From positions 1-15,766 of the forward strand of contig CAYZZU010000047.1 in NCBI GenBank assembly GCA_964483105.1: a stretch of 15,766 bases of DNA. The letters are read 5' to 3'. This document shows, piece after piece, positions 1-6,118 of this stretch. Each line of letters starts with the position of its first letter. Position 1 is the stretch's first letter. The notes beneath the pieces are model-generated. The model was not told the DNA's origin. It searched no databases and saw nothing but the letters and a program-made list of their open reading frames with translations. This DNA comes from CAYZZU01 sp964483105. Its GTDB lineage: Bacteria > CG2-30-53-67. The position numbers and the translations under genes are program-made.

Positions 1-38
1 AATCGGCCCGAAAGAACCTCAGAACCTTTATATGATTA

Positions 39-61
39 TCAGGTCTTGAATCTTGCTGTTT
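39..61 (-). repeat. Solitary end of the REP-transposase-associated repeat
   Basis: These 23 bases are a perfect reverse complement of 2676-2698, the right end of the mobile-element remnant downstream of the tup genes. Read on the minus strand they encode the peptide NSKIQDL, as does the other copy. I recall that ending from C-termini of REP-associated Y1 transposases; it was not looked up. The similarity continues weakly for a few bases beyond position 61. No transposase body is recognisable next to it, so this is a lone repeat end or a decayed remnant. The rest of 1-289 holds no gene I can support. Confidence 0.7.
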
Positions 62-173
62 CGAACGGTACGTCTCCTCAGTTCTTTCGCGATCCTGACG
101 GGTAAAAAAACCCTGAACTCCACAACGAAGCGATCCGGACACTCCTGACGCTGGATTTGGGAAGCAGAAACCA

Positions 174-207
174 TTGGACTTCCGCCGGGAGGTTGCTTAT
201 ACTCCCG
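174..207 (+). promoter_or_regulatory. Possible promoter of the tup operon with overlapping inverted repeat
   Basis: TTGGAC at 174-179 and TATACT at 198-203 are 18 bases apart. The -10 matches the sigma-70 consensus at five of six positions, while the -35 is weak. A perfect 6-bp inverted repeat, CGGGAG at 186-191 and CTCCCG at 202-207, overlaps the -10 and could be an operator or a leader hairpin. It lies about 80 bases upstream of the first tup start codon. No ModE box or molybdenum-cofactor riboswitch was recognised here. Confidence 0.4.
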
Positions 208-289
208 ATACGAACGGGGATCTGTCCCTCCCCACGGCGACACACCGAGGAAAGAGACATCTTATGAAGACGAAAGGGAGATCGGTAAC

Positions 290-1114
290 ATGCGACTACA
301 AAACACTCTTTTACTGATCCTGGCACTGACCCTACTGATTGCTCCCGGAGCGATCGCTGATACACGGATTCGTTGCGCTTCCACCACCAGCACACAGAAC
401 TCGGGGCTGCTCGATTATCTTCTACCCCTCTTCGAGAAGAAGACCGGTATCCATGTGGACGTTGTGGCCGTAGGTACCGGAGCGGCCCTGGAGATCGGAA
501 AGAGAGGGGACGCGGATCTTCTTATGGTTCACGCCAAGCAGGATGAACTCCGGATGGTTCGGGAAGGGTGGTTCATCAACCGCCATGATGTCATGTACAA
601 CGATTTCGTCCTCGTGGGACCACCGGAGGATCCCGCCGGAATCGCAACGGCGAAAACCGCGCAGGACGCCTTCCAAAAAATCTTCCGAACCAGGGTTCCC
701 TTTGCCTCGCGGGGAGACAATTCCGGAACGAACAAAAAAGAGATCAGCATCTGGAAGCATGCAGGGCTCTCCCCGGAAGGCACATCATGGTATCTGAAGG
801 TCGGCCAGGGAATGGCAAAGACCCTAAGGATTGCGGATGAAAAAGGAGCTTACACCCTGACCGACCGGGGGACCTGGCTGGCGCTTTACGACAGGGAACG
901 GATGCACCTGAAGATCCTTTTCGAGGGAGATCCGCTTCTTTTCAACCAATACGGTGTCATGGCAGTCAATCCCAAGCGACATCCCTATGTAAAGTATAAA
1001 GAAGCCATGAGCTTCATCCGATGGATCATCTCTCCGGAAGGGCAGAACGCCATCGCAGCGTACCGGGACCGGACAGGACACGTACTCTTCCACCCGAACG
1101 CGAACGTCCGATGA
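290..1114 (+). CDS. tupA: Tungstate-type ABC transporter substrate-binding protein (TupA-like)
   Basis: Periplasmic binding protein that captures an oxyanion, most likely tungstate, and delivers it to the membrane permease. The 274-residue product starts with a signal peptide: an Arg followed by a hydrophobic stretch at about 7-19, with probable cleavage after A21-I-A23. The mature N-terminus carries STTSTQNSGLL at about 31-41, the Thr/Ser-rich oxyanion-binding motif typical of TupA proteins. Other TupA-like stretches include GDADLL, a YNDFVLVGP segment and RGDNSGTNKKE at about 140-150. The ATG at 290 follows a good ribosome binding site, AAAGGGAG at 273-280. It is first in a three-gene operon, and the permease starts 24 bases after its stop. 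Tungstate rather than molybdate is inferred from family resemblance; sequence alone cannot settle specificity. Confidence 0.9.
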   Translation: MRLQNTLLLILALTLLIAPGAIADTRIRCASTTSTQNSGLLDYLLPLFEKKTGIHVDVVAVGTGAALEIGKRGDADLLMVHAKQDELRMVREGWFINRHDVMYNDFVLVGPPEDPAGIATAKTAQDAFQKIFRTRVPFASRGDNSGTNKKEISIWKHAGLSPEGTSWYLKVGQGMAKTLRIADEKGAYTLTDRGTWLALYDRERMHLKILFEGDPLLFNQYGVMAVNPKRHPYVKYKEAMSFIRWIISPEGQNAIAAYRDRTGHVLFHPNANVR

Positions 1115-1138
1115 TGAACGCATGGAAGGCCATCCGCC

Positions 1139-1846
1139 ATGTATTCAACCATAGAGGCCTTTCAAAGCGCGCTCCGGCTGATCTTCCAGTTTGATCCGGA
1201 ACTGCTCAGGATCATAGGTCTCTCTCTTTCTGTATCGGGCGTCGCATTGATGATCGCCGCCGTAGCGGGTATTCCTCTCGGAACCCTCCTGGGCTTGACC
1301 TCTTTTCGAGGCCGGAGACTCCTGATCAGTCTCGCCAACACCCTGATGGGTCTTCCACCGGTGGTGGCAGGGCTTTTCCTCTACCTGTTCCTGTCCCGAA
1401 GCGGCCCCTTCGGGTTCCTGAATCTGCTCTACACCCCCTCGGCCATGATCCTGGCGCAGACACTCCTGGCCCTGCCGATTATCATCGCCCTGTGCCATAC
1501 GGCGGTGGTGCGCGTCCCCCCCGTCATCCGGCAGGCCGCAGCCTCCCTCGGCGCCACTCCCTACCAGACCTCACTGGTCGTAATCCGGGAAGCCCGATAC
1601 GGCATCGTGTCCGCCCTCGTCGCAGGGTTCGGCAGGGTCATGGCCGAAGTCGGCGCCATCCTGATTGTGGGTGGAAACATCGCGGGTTACACGAGGGTCA
1701 TGACCACAGCCATAGCGCTCGAGACCGACAAGGGAAACTTCAGGCAGGCCCTCGCACTCGGAATCGTCCTGTTGATTATTTCACTTTTAGTCAACATCGG
1801 TTTGCATCTTGTTCAGCAAAAAGGAGAGATCCCTCTGAAAAGATGA
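1139..1846 (+). CDS. tupB: Tungstate-type ABC transporter permease (TupB-like)
   Basis: Inner-membrane permease that forms the translocation path for the oxyanion delivered by the upstream binding protein. The 235 residues contain about five or six hydrophobic segments. The cytoplasmic EAA-like loop that contacts the ATPase is visible at about 138-160 (AAASLGATPYQTSLVVIREA). It is followed by FGRVMAEVGAILIVGGNIAG, which is well conserved in TupB/ModB-type permeases. The length is usual for single-domain TupB. The ATG at 1139 has GGAAGG at 1124-1129 as ribosome binding site. The stop codon overlaps the ATPase start in an ATGA arrangement, so the two are probably translationally coupled. Confidence 0.9.
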   Translation: MYSTIEAFQSALRLIFQFDPELLRIIGLSLSVSGVALMIAAVAGIPLGTLLGLTSFRGRRLLISLANTLMGLPPVVAGLFLYLFLSRSGPFGFLNLLYTPSAMILAQTLLALPIIIALCHTAVVRVPPVIRQAAASLGATPYQTSLVVIREARYGIVSALVAGFGRVMAEVGAILIVGGNIAGYTRVMTTAIALETDKGNFRQALALGIVLLIISLLVNIGLHLVQQKGEIPLKR

Positions 1847-2496
1847 GTCTTACACTTCAAGTTTCGGATCTATACAAAAGCTACGCAGGACTTCCGGTGT
1901 TACAGTCCTGCACCTACTCTTTTAACAGGAGTGGTGTCTATCTTCTGACCGGCCCGAACGGAAGCGGGAAATCAACTTTTCTCAGGCTCTGCGCGCTTCT
2001 TGAAAAACCGGACCGGGGAAGCATTCAATACCGATCTTCCCAGGGAGCTGTTGAACCTCGTCTTTCTCTCAAACGCAGGTTCACCCTGGTCCTCCCGGAT
2101 ATCGGTCCTTTCAATACCACCGTCTTGAAAAACGTTGCCTTTGGCCTGAAACTTCGGCACGTGCCGAAAAGGGAAACCCGGAAACGAGTGGCGGAGGCCC
2201 TGGACCTCGTAGGGCTCCTCGCGAAAAAGAGACAGAACGCGATGACCCTTTCCAGCGGAGAGACCCAACGGATGGGAATCGCCCGGGCCATCGTCTTGAA
2301 ACCGGAAGTTCTGTTTCTGGATGAACCGACTGCCTTTGTAGACCGTGAAAGCAAACGGATCATTGAAAAGACGATCAACAGACTCAGGGAAAAAGGACAA
2401 ACCATGATCCTTCTCGCTACCCATGACTGGAGACTCGCGGAGCGAATCGCAGATCACATCCTCGTGATGGAACAAGGGAGGCTTCTACCCGCGTAG
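1843..2496 (+). CDS. tupC: Tungstate-type ABC transporter ATP-binding protein (TupC-like), unusual Q-loop
   Basis: Cytoplasmic ATPase that powers the importer. The 217-residue product shows Walker A GPNGSGKST at 37-45, ABC signature LSSGETQ at 136-142, Walker B VLFLDEP at 156-162 and the switch histidine in ATHD at about 194. The reading frame is open well upstream. The ATG at 1843 is chosen because it overlaps the permease stop (ATGA), follows an AAGGAGA ribosome binding site near 1821, and gives the normal N-terminus before the Walker A. An oddity is the Q-loop: where relatives have V-F-Q-x-P before the conserved FNTTV, this protein reads V-L-P-D-I, so the magnesium-coordinating Gln appears to be Pro85. 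The nearby DNA is otherwise an intact gene. Confidence 0.88.
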   Translation: MSLTLQVSDLYKSYAGLPVLQSCTYSFNRSGVYLLTGPNGSGKSTFLRLCALLEKPDRGSIQYRSSQGAVEPRLSLKRRFTLVLPDIGPFNTTVLKNVAFGLKLRHVPKRETRKRVAEALDLVGLLAKKRQNAMTLSSGETQRMGIARAIVLKPEVLFLDEPTAFVDRESKRIIEKTINRLREKGQTMILLATHDWRLAERIADHILVMEQGRLLPA

Positions 2497-2511
2497 AAAA
2501 AGAATAGAAGG

Positions 2512-2701
2512 GGGTCAGGTCTTGAATCTTGATATCGGCCATGGTGCCTGATATTTACAAGATCATCAAGATAGAGTGAGGATCGGAAAATCAAGGAGGC
2601 TGTTGCAAGATACGGCTGCCGTTAGAAGGAAGCAGCTAACCCCTTGGGACTCCATTCCTCGACAGTCTGCCGTATAAACAGCAAGATTCAAGACCTGACC
2701 C
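2512..2701. mobile_element. Eroded REP-associated transposase element bounded by a 20-bp inverted repeat
   Basis: A perfect 20-bp inverted repeat (GGGTCAGGTCTTGAATCTTG at 2512-2531, its reverse complement at 2682-2701) bounds this 190-bp block just after the tup operon. The repeat ends with their SKIQDLT coding potential match, as I recall them, repeats linked to REP-associated Y1 transposases. The block is too short for a transposase gene, so it is an internal-deletion derivative or a MITE-like relic. Transcribed RNA could fold into a 20-bp stem, which might end or insulate tup transcription, but there is no clear U-tract. Confidence 0.75.
2575..2700 (+). pseudogene. Remnant of the C-terminal helix-turn-helix of a REP-associated Y1 transposase
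   Basis: Reading from 2575 in the frame of the codons at 2599-2613 gives SEDRKIKEAVARYGCR, then a TAG stop at 2623-2625, then KEAANPLGLHSSTVCRI and the repeat-encoded NSKIQDLT. This resembles the DnaA/Trp-repressor-like helix-turn-helix found at the end of REP-associated transposases (typically GYRQKEIADHLGLHYSTVSRI, from memory). On that comparison the TAG replaces a Gln codon by one base change. The catalytic Y1 domain with its HUH motif is absent. The fragment is non-functional as a transposase. Confidence 0.6.
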
Positions 2702-2734
2702 TCAATTTCCCCTCAATTTCTCGCATAATTTTTC

Positions 2735-2786
2735 TTGACAGAAGAAACACTATATAGTACCTTTCGCAAAATATATTCAATATATT
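2735..2786 (+). promoter_or_regulatory. AT-rich leader with candidate promoter and palindrome upstream of the phosphoribosyltransferase gene
   Basis: A consensus -35 TTGACA lies at 2735-2740. The best-spaced -10 (TACCTT at 2758-2763, 17-base spacer) is poor, so the promoter call is tentative. At 2770-2786 there is a perfect palindrome, AATATATT-C-AATATATT, suited to binding a dimeric regulator. Nearer the gene, TTAATAAG is repeated at 2820-2827 and 2830-2837, the second copy running into the ribosome binding site AAGGAG at 2835-2840. The base composition differs sharply from the GC-rich surroundings. Confidence 0.35.
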
Positions 2787-2847
2787 GCATTAATTGAGCT
2801 CATAATTAGGTATACCTTGTTAATAAGAGTTAATAAGGAGACTAATT

Positions 2848-3555
2848 ATGGATCAGAAAAATTTAGATATAAGTAAAGTTATAGATAGCCCTCCGAACTG
2901 CTTCTCAGACATTCATTGCCAAAAAGTAGATTTTAATATAAGCTATCAACAATCAGGAACGAAAGTGCGAGAAATTGGGATTGACATGGATTCACGAGCA
3001 AAACTCAAAGAATTGATTATGGATAAGGCCATAAAATGGGGTAAATTCAAGCTTGCCTATGGAGGCGAGAGTGATTATTACTTTGATGCAAAGCAGATAA
3101 TTAATGATCCCGAAGTTGGCTCTTATATAAGCGAAATAATATATGACAAGATAAAAGACAACCGTATTGACTGCATAGGTGCTCAAATATATGGAGCAAT
3201 CCCAATAGCCTTCAACCTTAGCAATTACATTTATTACAAACACAATAAAAACATTCCTGTTGTAGCAGTTCGAAAAGAAGTCAAAGAACATGGAACACGG
3301 AAACATATCGAAGGTTCCATAGAAAATCATAAACGGATAGTTGTAGTTGACGATGTTGTAACCACTGGAACCTCTATGTTCGACGCAATTAAGAGACTTG
3401 AAGAAGCAGGTCTGGAAGTTGTGATGGTAATTTCGCTTGTAGATAGGGAGGTGAGCGGGAGAGAATGTTTTAAAGATTATGATTATCAGCCATTATTTTC
3501 AATGAATGAATTACTGGAACTGGGTGAAACTGAGAAGAAAAAAAGCTTGACCTGA
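2848..3555 (+). CDS. Orotate phosphoribosyltransferase-like protein, N-terminally extended, AT-rich
   Basis: Type I phosphoribosyltransferase; by motifs the PyrE kind, which joins orotate to PRPP to make orotidine monophosphate. In the 235 residues, FKLAYGGESDYYFDAK (about 67-82) matches the OPRT entry motif and IGAQIYGAIPIA (110-121) follows. The flexible catalytic loop VRKEVKEHGT (141-150) keeps the R-K-K-H pattern of OPRT, and VVVDDVVTTGTSM (165-177) is the PRPP loop. The first 45 or so residues have no recognisable counterpart. ATG at 2989 would give a standard-like start, but only the ATG at 2848 has a strong ribosome binding site (AAGGAG, 7 bases away). The gene stands alone and is far richer in A+T than its neighbours, suggesting transfer. 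A housekeeping pyrE cannot be excluded; a role in an accessory system is equally open. Confidence 0.8.
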   Translation: MDQKNLDISKVIDSPPNCFSDIHCQKVDFNISYQQSGTKVREIGIDMDSRAKLKELIMDKAIKWGKFKLAYGGESDYYFDAKQIINDPEVGSYISEIIYDKIKDNRIDCIGAQIYGAIPIAFNLSNYIYYKHNKNIPVVAVRKEVKEHGTRKHIEGSIENHKRIVVVDDVVTTGTSMFDAIKRLEEAGLEVVMVISLVDREVSGRECFKDYDYQPLFSMNELLELGETEKKKSLT

Positions 3556-3558
3556 TCA

Positions 3559-3753
3559 TTAACTCGACATCTTCATACCCCCCTCGCCTGCACAACTGAC
3601 CTGTAATAGAAATTTTGTTTGTCCTGATTTCCTCTTGGATAACTCCCCAGACGCATACTCATCAATTGCTGCTATAATTTCTTCTGATTGTGTTTCCTTA
3701 CCATATATCAACGAGATAGCACAGGGGATAGCACGCACGGAACAAGGACACAC
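3559..3753 (-). other. Small open frame downstream of tRNA-Leu, coding status doubtful
   Basis: On the minus strand, just past the tRNA 3' end, a frame stays open and ends at 3559. From a possible GTG at 3753 it would encode 64 residues including LIYGKETQSEEIIAAIDEYASGEL, a plausible soluble helix. There is no ATG until the last few codons and no ribosome binding site at the GTG. The frame also runs open through the tRNA. It could be a decayed gene fragment or chance. No family is recognised. The 3556-3810 interval otherwise holds no feature I can name. Confidence 0.15.
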
Positions 3754-3810
3754 GAAAAAAGAGATAAGGAGTATTGAGAATGCAGGTCTGAGTAAGTGCT
3801 TGAAATTAAA

Positions 3811-3897
3811 TGGTGCCGAAGGGGGGAGTCGAACCCCCACGGGATTGCTCCCACTGGTCCCTGAAACCAGCGCGTCTACCAATTCCACCACTTCGGC
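3811..3897 (-). tRNA. tRNA-Leu (anticodon CAG)
   Basis: The minus strand folds as an 87-nt class II tRNA. Acceptor arms GCCGAAG and CTTCGGC pair fully, followed by A and an encoded CCA. The D-arm segment contains TGGTAGAC. The anticodon stem CTGGT/ACCAG holds the loop TTCAGGG, giving anticodon CAG, which reads CUG leucine codons. A long variable arm of leucine type follows, then the T-arm GGGGGTTCGACTCCCCC. The 3' end faces the AT-rich phosphoribosyltransferase segment, a common position for integrated islands, though no integrase or repeated tRNA end was found. Confidence 0.95.
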
Positions 3898-3973
3898 AAT
3901 AACATGAAATTCAGAAAATTCCAAAGCCCCTTCCAGAATCCGACCGGCCCGGCCGATTCCCGGAATGAGGCAG

Positions 3974-4002
3974 ATCTTACTGAGAAAAGAAAGGGTTGTC
4001 AA
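3974..4002 (-). promoter_or_regulatory. Sigma-70-type promoter of the tRNA-Leu gene
   Basis: On the minus strand a perfect -35 TTGACA (4002-3997) and a -10 TAAGAT (3979-3974) are separated by exactly 17 bases. Transcription would begin near 3967, about 70 bases before the mature tRNA. The promoter starts just after the stop codon of the heptosyltransferase gene, so the tRNA has its own promoter rather than depending on read-through from the glycan cluster. Confidence 0.7.
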
Positions 4003-4025
4003 GCCCAAATCCGTTTTGTTTCCTG

Positions 4026-5087
4026 CTACGTCTCCATGGTTCGGTGACGGGATGCGGAGAGGATATCCCGAACAACCCTGAAGAGTTCTTCTTCCGTAAT
4101 GGACTCCATACAGAAGAGGTTCTCTTTTGGACAGGTCCGTCTCAGACAGGGGGCGCATGCCAGGTCATGCCGCAGAACATGATGGCCCGGTCCACATGGC
4201 CCCGTACGCAGCGGGTCGGTCGGACCGAAGAGGGCGACCACCTCCGTACCCATTGCCACGGCCAGGTGCATGGGACCTGAATCGCAGGTGATCATAAGAC
4301 ACGCCCTTTGAAGAAGGGACGCGAGTTCCGGAAGCGATGTCCTGCCGGCAAGACTGTGAATCCTCTCCTCCCCTGAAGGGACCAGTCTTTGGATGGCACC
4401 CTCATCGCCGGGACCTCCGATGAAGACACAGTACACATCCAGTTTTTCCACGAGCCGGTTCGCAAGCGCGACGAAGCGCTCCAGGGACCACCGTTTGGTC
4501 TCCCACCTCGCGTTCGGGTTGAGAACGACCAGGGGATCATTCGGGCGGACTCCTTCCGTTTCCAGAAGGTACTCCACGGCCTTCTCTGTCTCCCCGGGAA
4601 TCTTCAAACCGTAATCGACGCCGGAATCCGAAAACCCCAGTTCCTTCAGAAAAAGGAGGTAGCGGTCCACGGCATGTATCCGGTCCGTTGGAACACGAAT
4701 CTTCCGGTTATAAAAAAAAACCGCTCCTTCCCGGGCGTTGGCAAAACCGATCCGCTTCTTCGCCCCGGAGAGATAACTGATCAGACCGCTCCGGAAAAGC
4801 CCCTGGAAATCGAGCACGGCGTCGTACCTTTCCCCCCGGATCGACTTCACCAGGGCGGCGATTTCCGGCAGAGTCTTCCCGATCCTGGAAGGTCTTCCCC
4901 ATGTTCTCCGGTGGAAAAGGTGTATGCGCCGCACGGCGGGATGGGCACGGACCAGTTCCGCATATTCCGGCCGGACCACCCAGTCGAGGATCAGACCCGG
5001 GACCTGCCGCGAGAGCGCCGTCGCCACCGGGAGGGTATGGACAATATCCCCCAGGGAACTCGGCTTGATGATCAGAATCCTCTTCAT
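4026..5087 (-). CDS. LPS heptosyltransferase I-like glycosyltransferase (GT9)
   Basis: Cytoplasmic-face enzyme of the GT9 family that most likely transfers ADP-activated heptose to the Kdo-lipid A region of the LPS core. The 353-residue protein begins MKRILIIKPSSLGDIVHTLP, the family's classic N-terminus. It has FQGLFRSGLISYLSGAKKRIGF at about 90-111, resembling WaaC. The C-terminal nucleotide-sugar motif is CDSGPMHLAVAMG followed by VALFGPTDP. A C-x2-C-x4-C-type cysteine cluster near the end (CAPCLRRTC) is usual for bacterial GT9 proteins. An in-frame GTG lies 15 bases upstream, but the ATG at 5087 gives the family start and has AGG-rich sequence ahead. It is last in the minus-strand run. 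A T9 tract in its coding strand (opposite 4712-4720) is noteworthy. WaaC versus WaaF or another GT9 subtype is not certain. Confidence 0.85.
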   Translation of the reverse strand: MKRILIIKPSSLGDIVHTLPVATALSRQVPGLILDWVVRPEYAELVRAHPAVRRIHLFHRRTWGRPSRIGKTLPEIAALVKSIRGERYDAVLDFQGLFRSGLISYLSGAKKRIGFANAREGAVFFYNRKIRVPTDRIHAVDRYLLFLKELGFSDSGVDYGLKIPGETEKAVEYLLETEGVRPNDPLVVLNPNARWETKRWSLERFVALANRLVEKLDVYCVFIGGPGDEGAIQRLVPSGEERIHSLAGRTSLPELASLLQRACLMITCDSGPMHLAVAMGTEVVALFGPTDPLRTGPCGPGHHVLRHDLACAPCLRRTCPKENLFCMESITEEELFRVVRDILSASRHRTMET

Positions 5088-5154
5088 GTCCTGACCTGAC
5101 ACGACACGTCACAGTCTACCTGACGCGCCCCGAACAGTGGGAAACGCATTATGT

Positions 5155-6117
5155 TCACCTCTTCGAAGGGTTCCGGAAAAAAGAGCGTACCAGGAAATAG
5201 TAGGCCATCGGTCGGAAAGGATGAAGGAAAAGGGAACGGAGAAGATACCAGAAAACGGAATGATCCGGATCGGATTGACCGTCACGGATCAGGAACCTGG
5301 CGTATTTATAGTATTCATTCCCGATCATCCTGCGTTTCAACAGGATATGCCGCTTCGTCTCGGGAAGGGAGAAAAACTTCTCATAAGCGATAATCTTTTC
5401 TTTCCGGGTAGGAGCCGTCCTCTTCGAGGTGTTGGCGGCATGCAACCTCCAGGTCAGGAGCGGTTCGTCGATGTAGGCAACCCGGCAACGCATCAGGAGC
5501 CTCAGTTTCATCTCGATATCCTCATAGTACTTCAAGGACTCGTCAAAGTTTCCGATCCGTTTGAATGTCGAACGTTTGAACAGGAGGCTCGGGAAAAAGA
5601 GTTTCGTGCGGAACAAATCCCGGAGATTTTTCACGCGGAGCGGATCCGGTTTCACCTGATCCGGAAGCATCCGCGTGCGGGTCTGGTCCGGATGCAGGCA
5701 GAAACCGTCCGAACAAACCGCGTCGAATTCCGGATGCCTTTCAAGAAATTCCACCTTTAATTGAATATTCCGCTGATCCATCAGGTCGTCCGAAGCCAAT
5801 TGACACCAGTACTTCCCCACCGCCTGATCGATCCCGAGATTCAGCGTGCGCACCAGGCCCTGGTTGTCTCGGGAAATAAACCGGATCCGGTCCGGATGGC
5901 GTGCGCGACACGCCCGGATCTTTCCGGCCGTCCCATCCGTTGATCCGTCGTCGATCACCATCAAGTCGATGTTGCCGTAGGTCTGTGCCATCACACTTTC
6001 AATCGCCTCTTCGACGAAAGACTCATGATTAAAGGCCGGTATGGTAACCGAAACCAGGGGAGTGTCACCGTCCACGCCGGAGGATCTTGAAGAATGTTGT
6101 AAACCCAATACCGTCAT
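5155..6117 (-). CDS. Family 2 glycosyltransferase
   Basis: Inverting GT-A-fold transferase that uses a nucleotide sugar, presumably to extend the core oligosaccharide or a related glycan. The 320-residue product shows VSVTIPAFNHESFVEEAI near the N-terminus, the nucleotide-binding DDGSTDGT, and SDD as the metal-binding DxD-type site. An acceptor-side YYEDIEMKLRLL segment follows, with the Glu-Asp pair usual in GT2. The C-terminal 80 residues are basic and hydrophobic, which fits peripheral membrane association. The ATG at 6117 lies one base after the stop of the upstream kinase gene; a GTG at 6126 overlapping that stop is an alternative start. Donor and acceptor cannot be told from sequence. 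Confidence 0.85.
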   Translation of the reverse strand: MTVLGLQHSSRSSGVDGDTPLVSVTIPAFNHESFVEEAIESVMAQTYGNIDLMVIDDGSTDGTAGKIRACRARHPDRIRFISRDNQGLVRTLNLGIDQAVGKYWCQLASDDLMDQRNIQLKVEFLERHPEFDAVCSDGFCLHPDQTRTRMLPDQVKPDPLRVKNLRDLFRTKLFFPSLLFKRSTFKRIGNFDESLKYYEDIEMKLRLLMRCRVAYIDEPLLTWRLHAANTSKRTAPTRKEKIIAYEKFFSLPETKRHILLKRRMIGNEYYKYARFLIRDGQSDPDHSVFWYLLRSLFLHPFRPMAYYFLVRSFFRNPSKR

Positions 6118-6118
6118 G

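Noticed and set aside
28..243. Minus-strand open frame of 71 codons upstream of tup, ending through the repeat
   Set aside because: Non-ATG start, no ribosome binding site and no recognisable family; the only meaningful part is the repeat-encoded tail, listed as a repeat.
1492..1842. Upstream extension of the tupC reading frame
   Set aside because: It overlaps tupB in another frame and gives Arg/Pro-rich low-complexity protein; the ATG at 1843 gives the normal ABC ATPase start.
290..2496. Phosphate, sulfate or glycine-betaine importer as alternative identity for the operon
   Set aside because: The STTSTQNSGLL motif of the binding protein and the permease signature fit the tungstate/molybdate group better; specificity between those two remains open.
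2512..2701. CRISPR array or riboswitch reading of the repeats after tupC
   Set aside because: Only one inverted pair with no regularly spaced direct repeats; the interior decodes as a transposase tail.
3754..4158. Minus-strand frame running through the tRNA and the end of the heptosyltransferase gene
   Set aside because: It is a shadow of the tRNA and the GT9 gene; the N-terminal part has no independent coding sign.
4389..5099. Long plus-strand open frames opposite the glycosyltransferase genes (also at 11472-12272 and 13695-14783)
   Set aside because: Antisense shadows caused by GC-rich codons; Pro/Arg-rich translations without family motifs, while the minus-strand frames hold clear domains.
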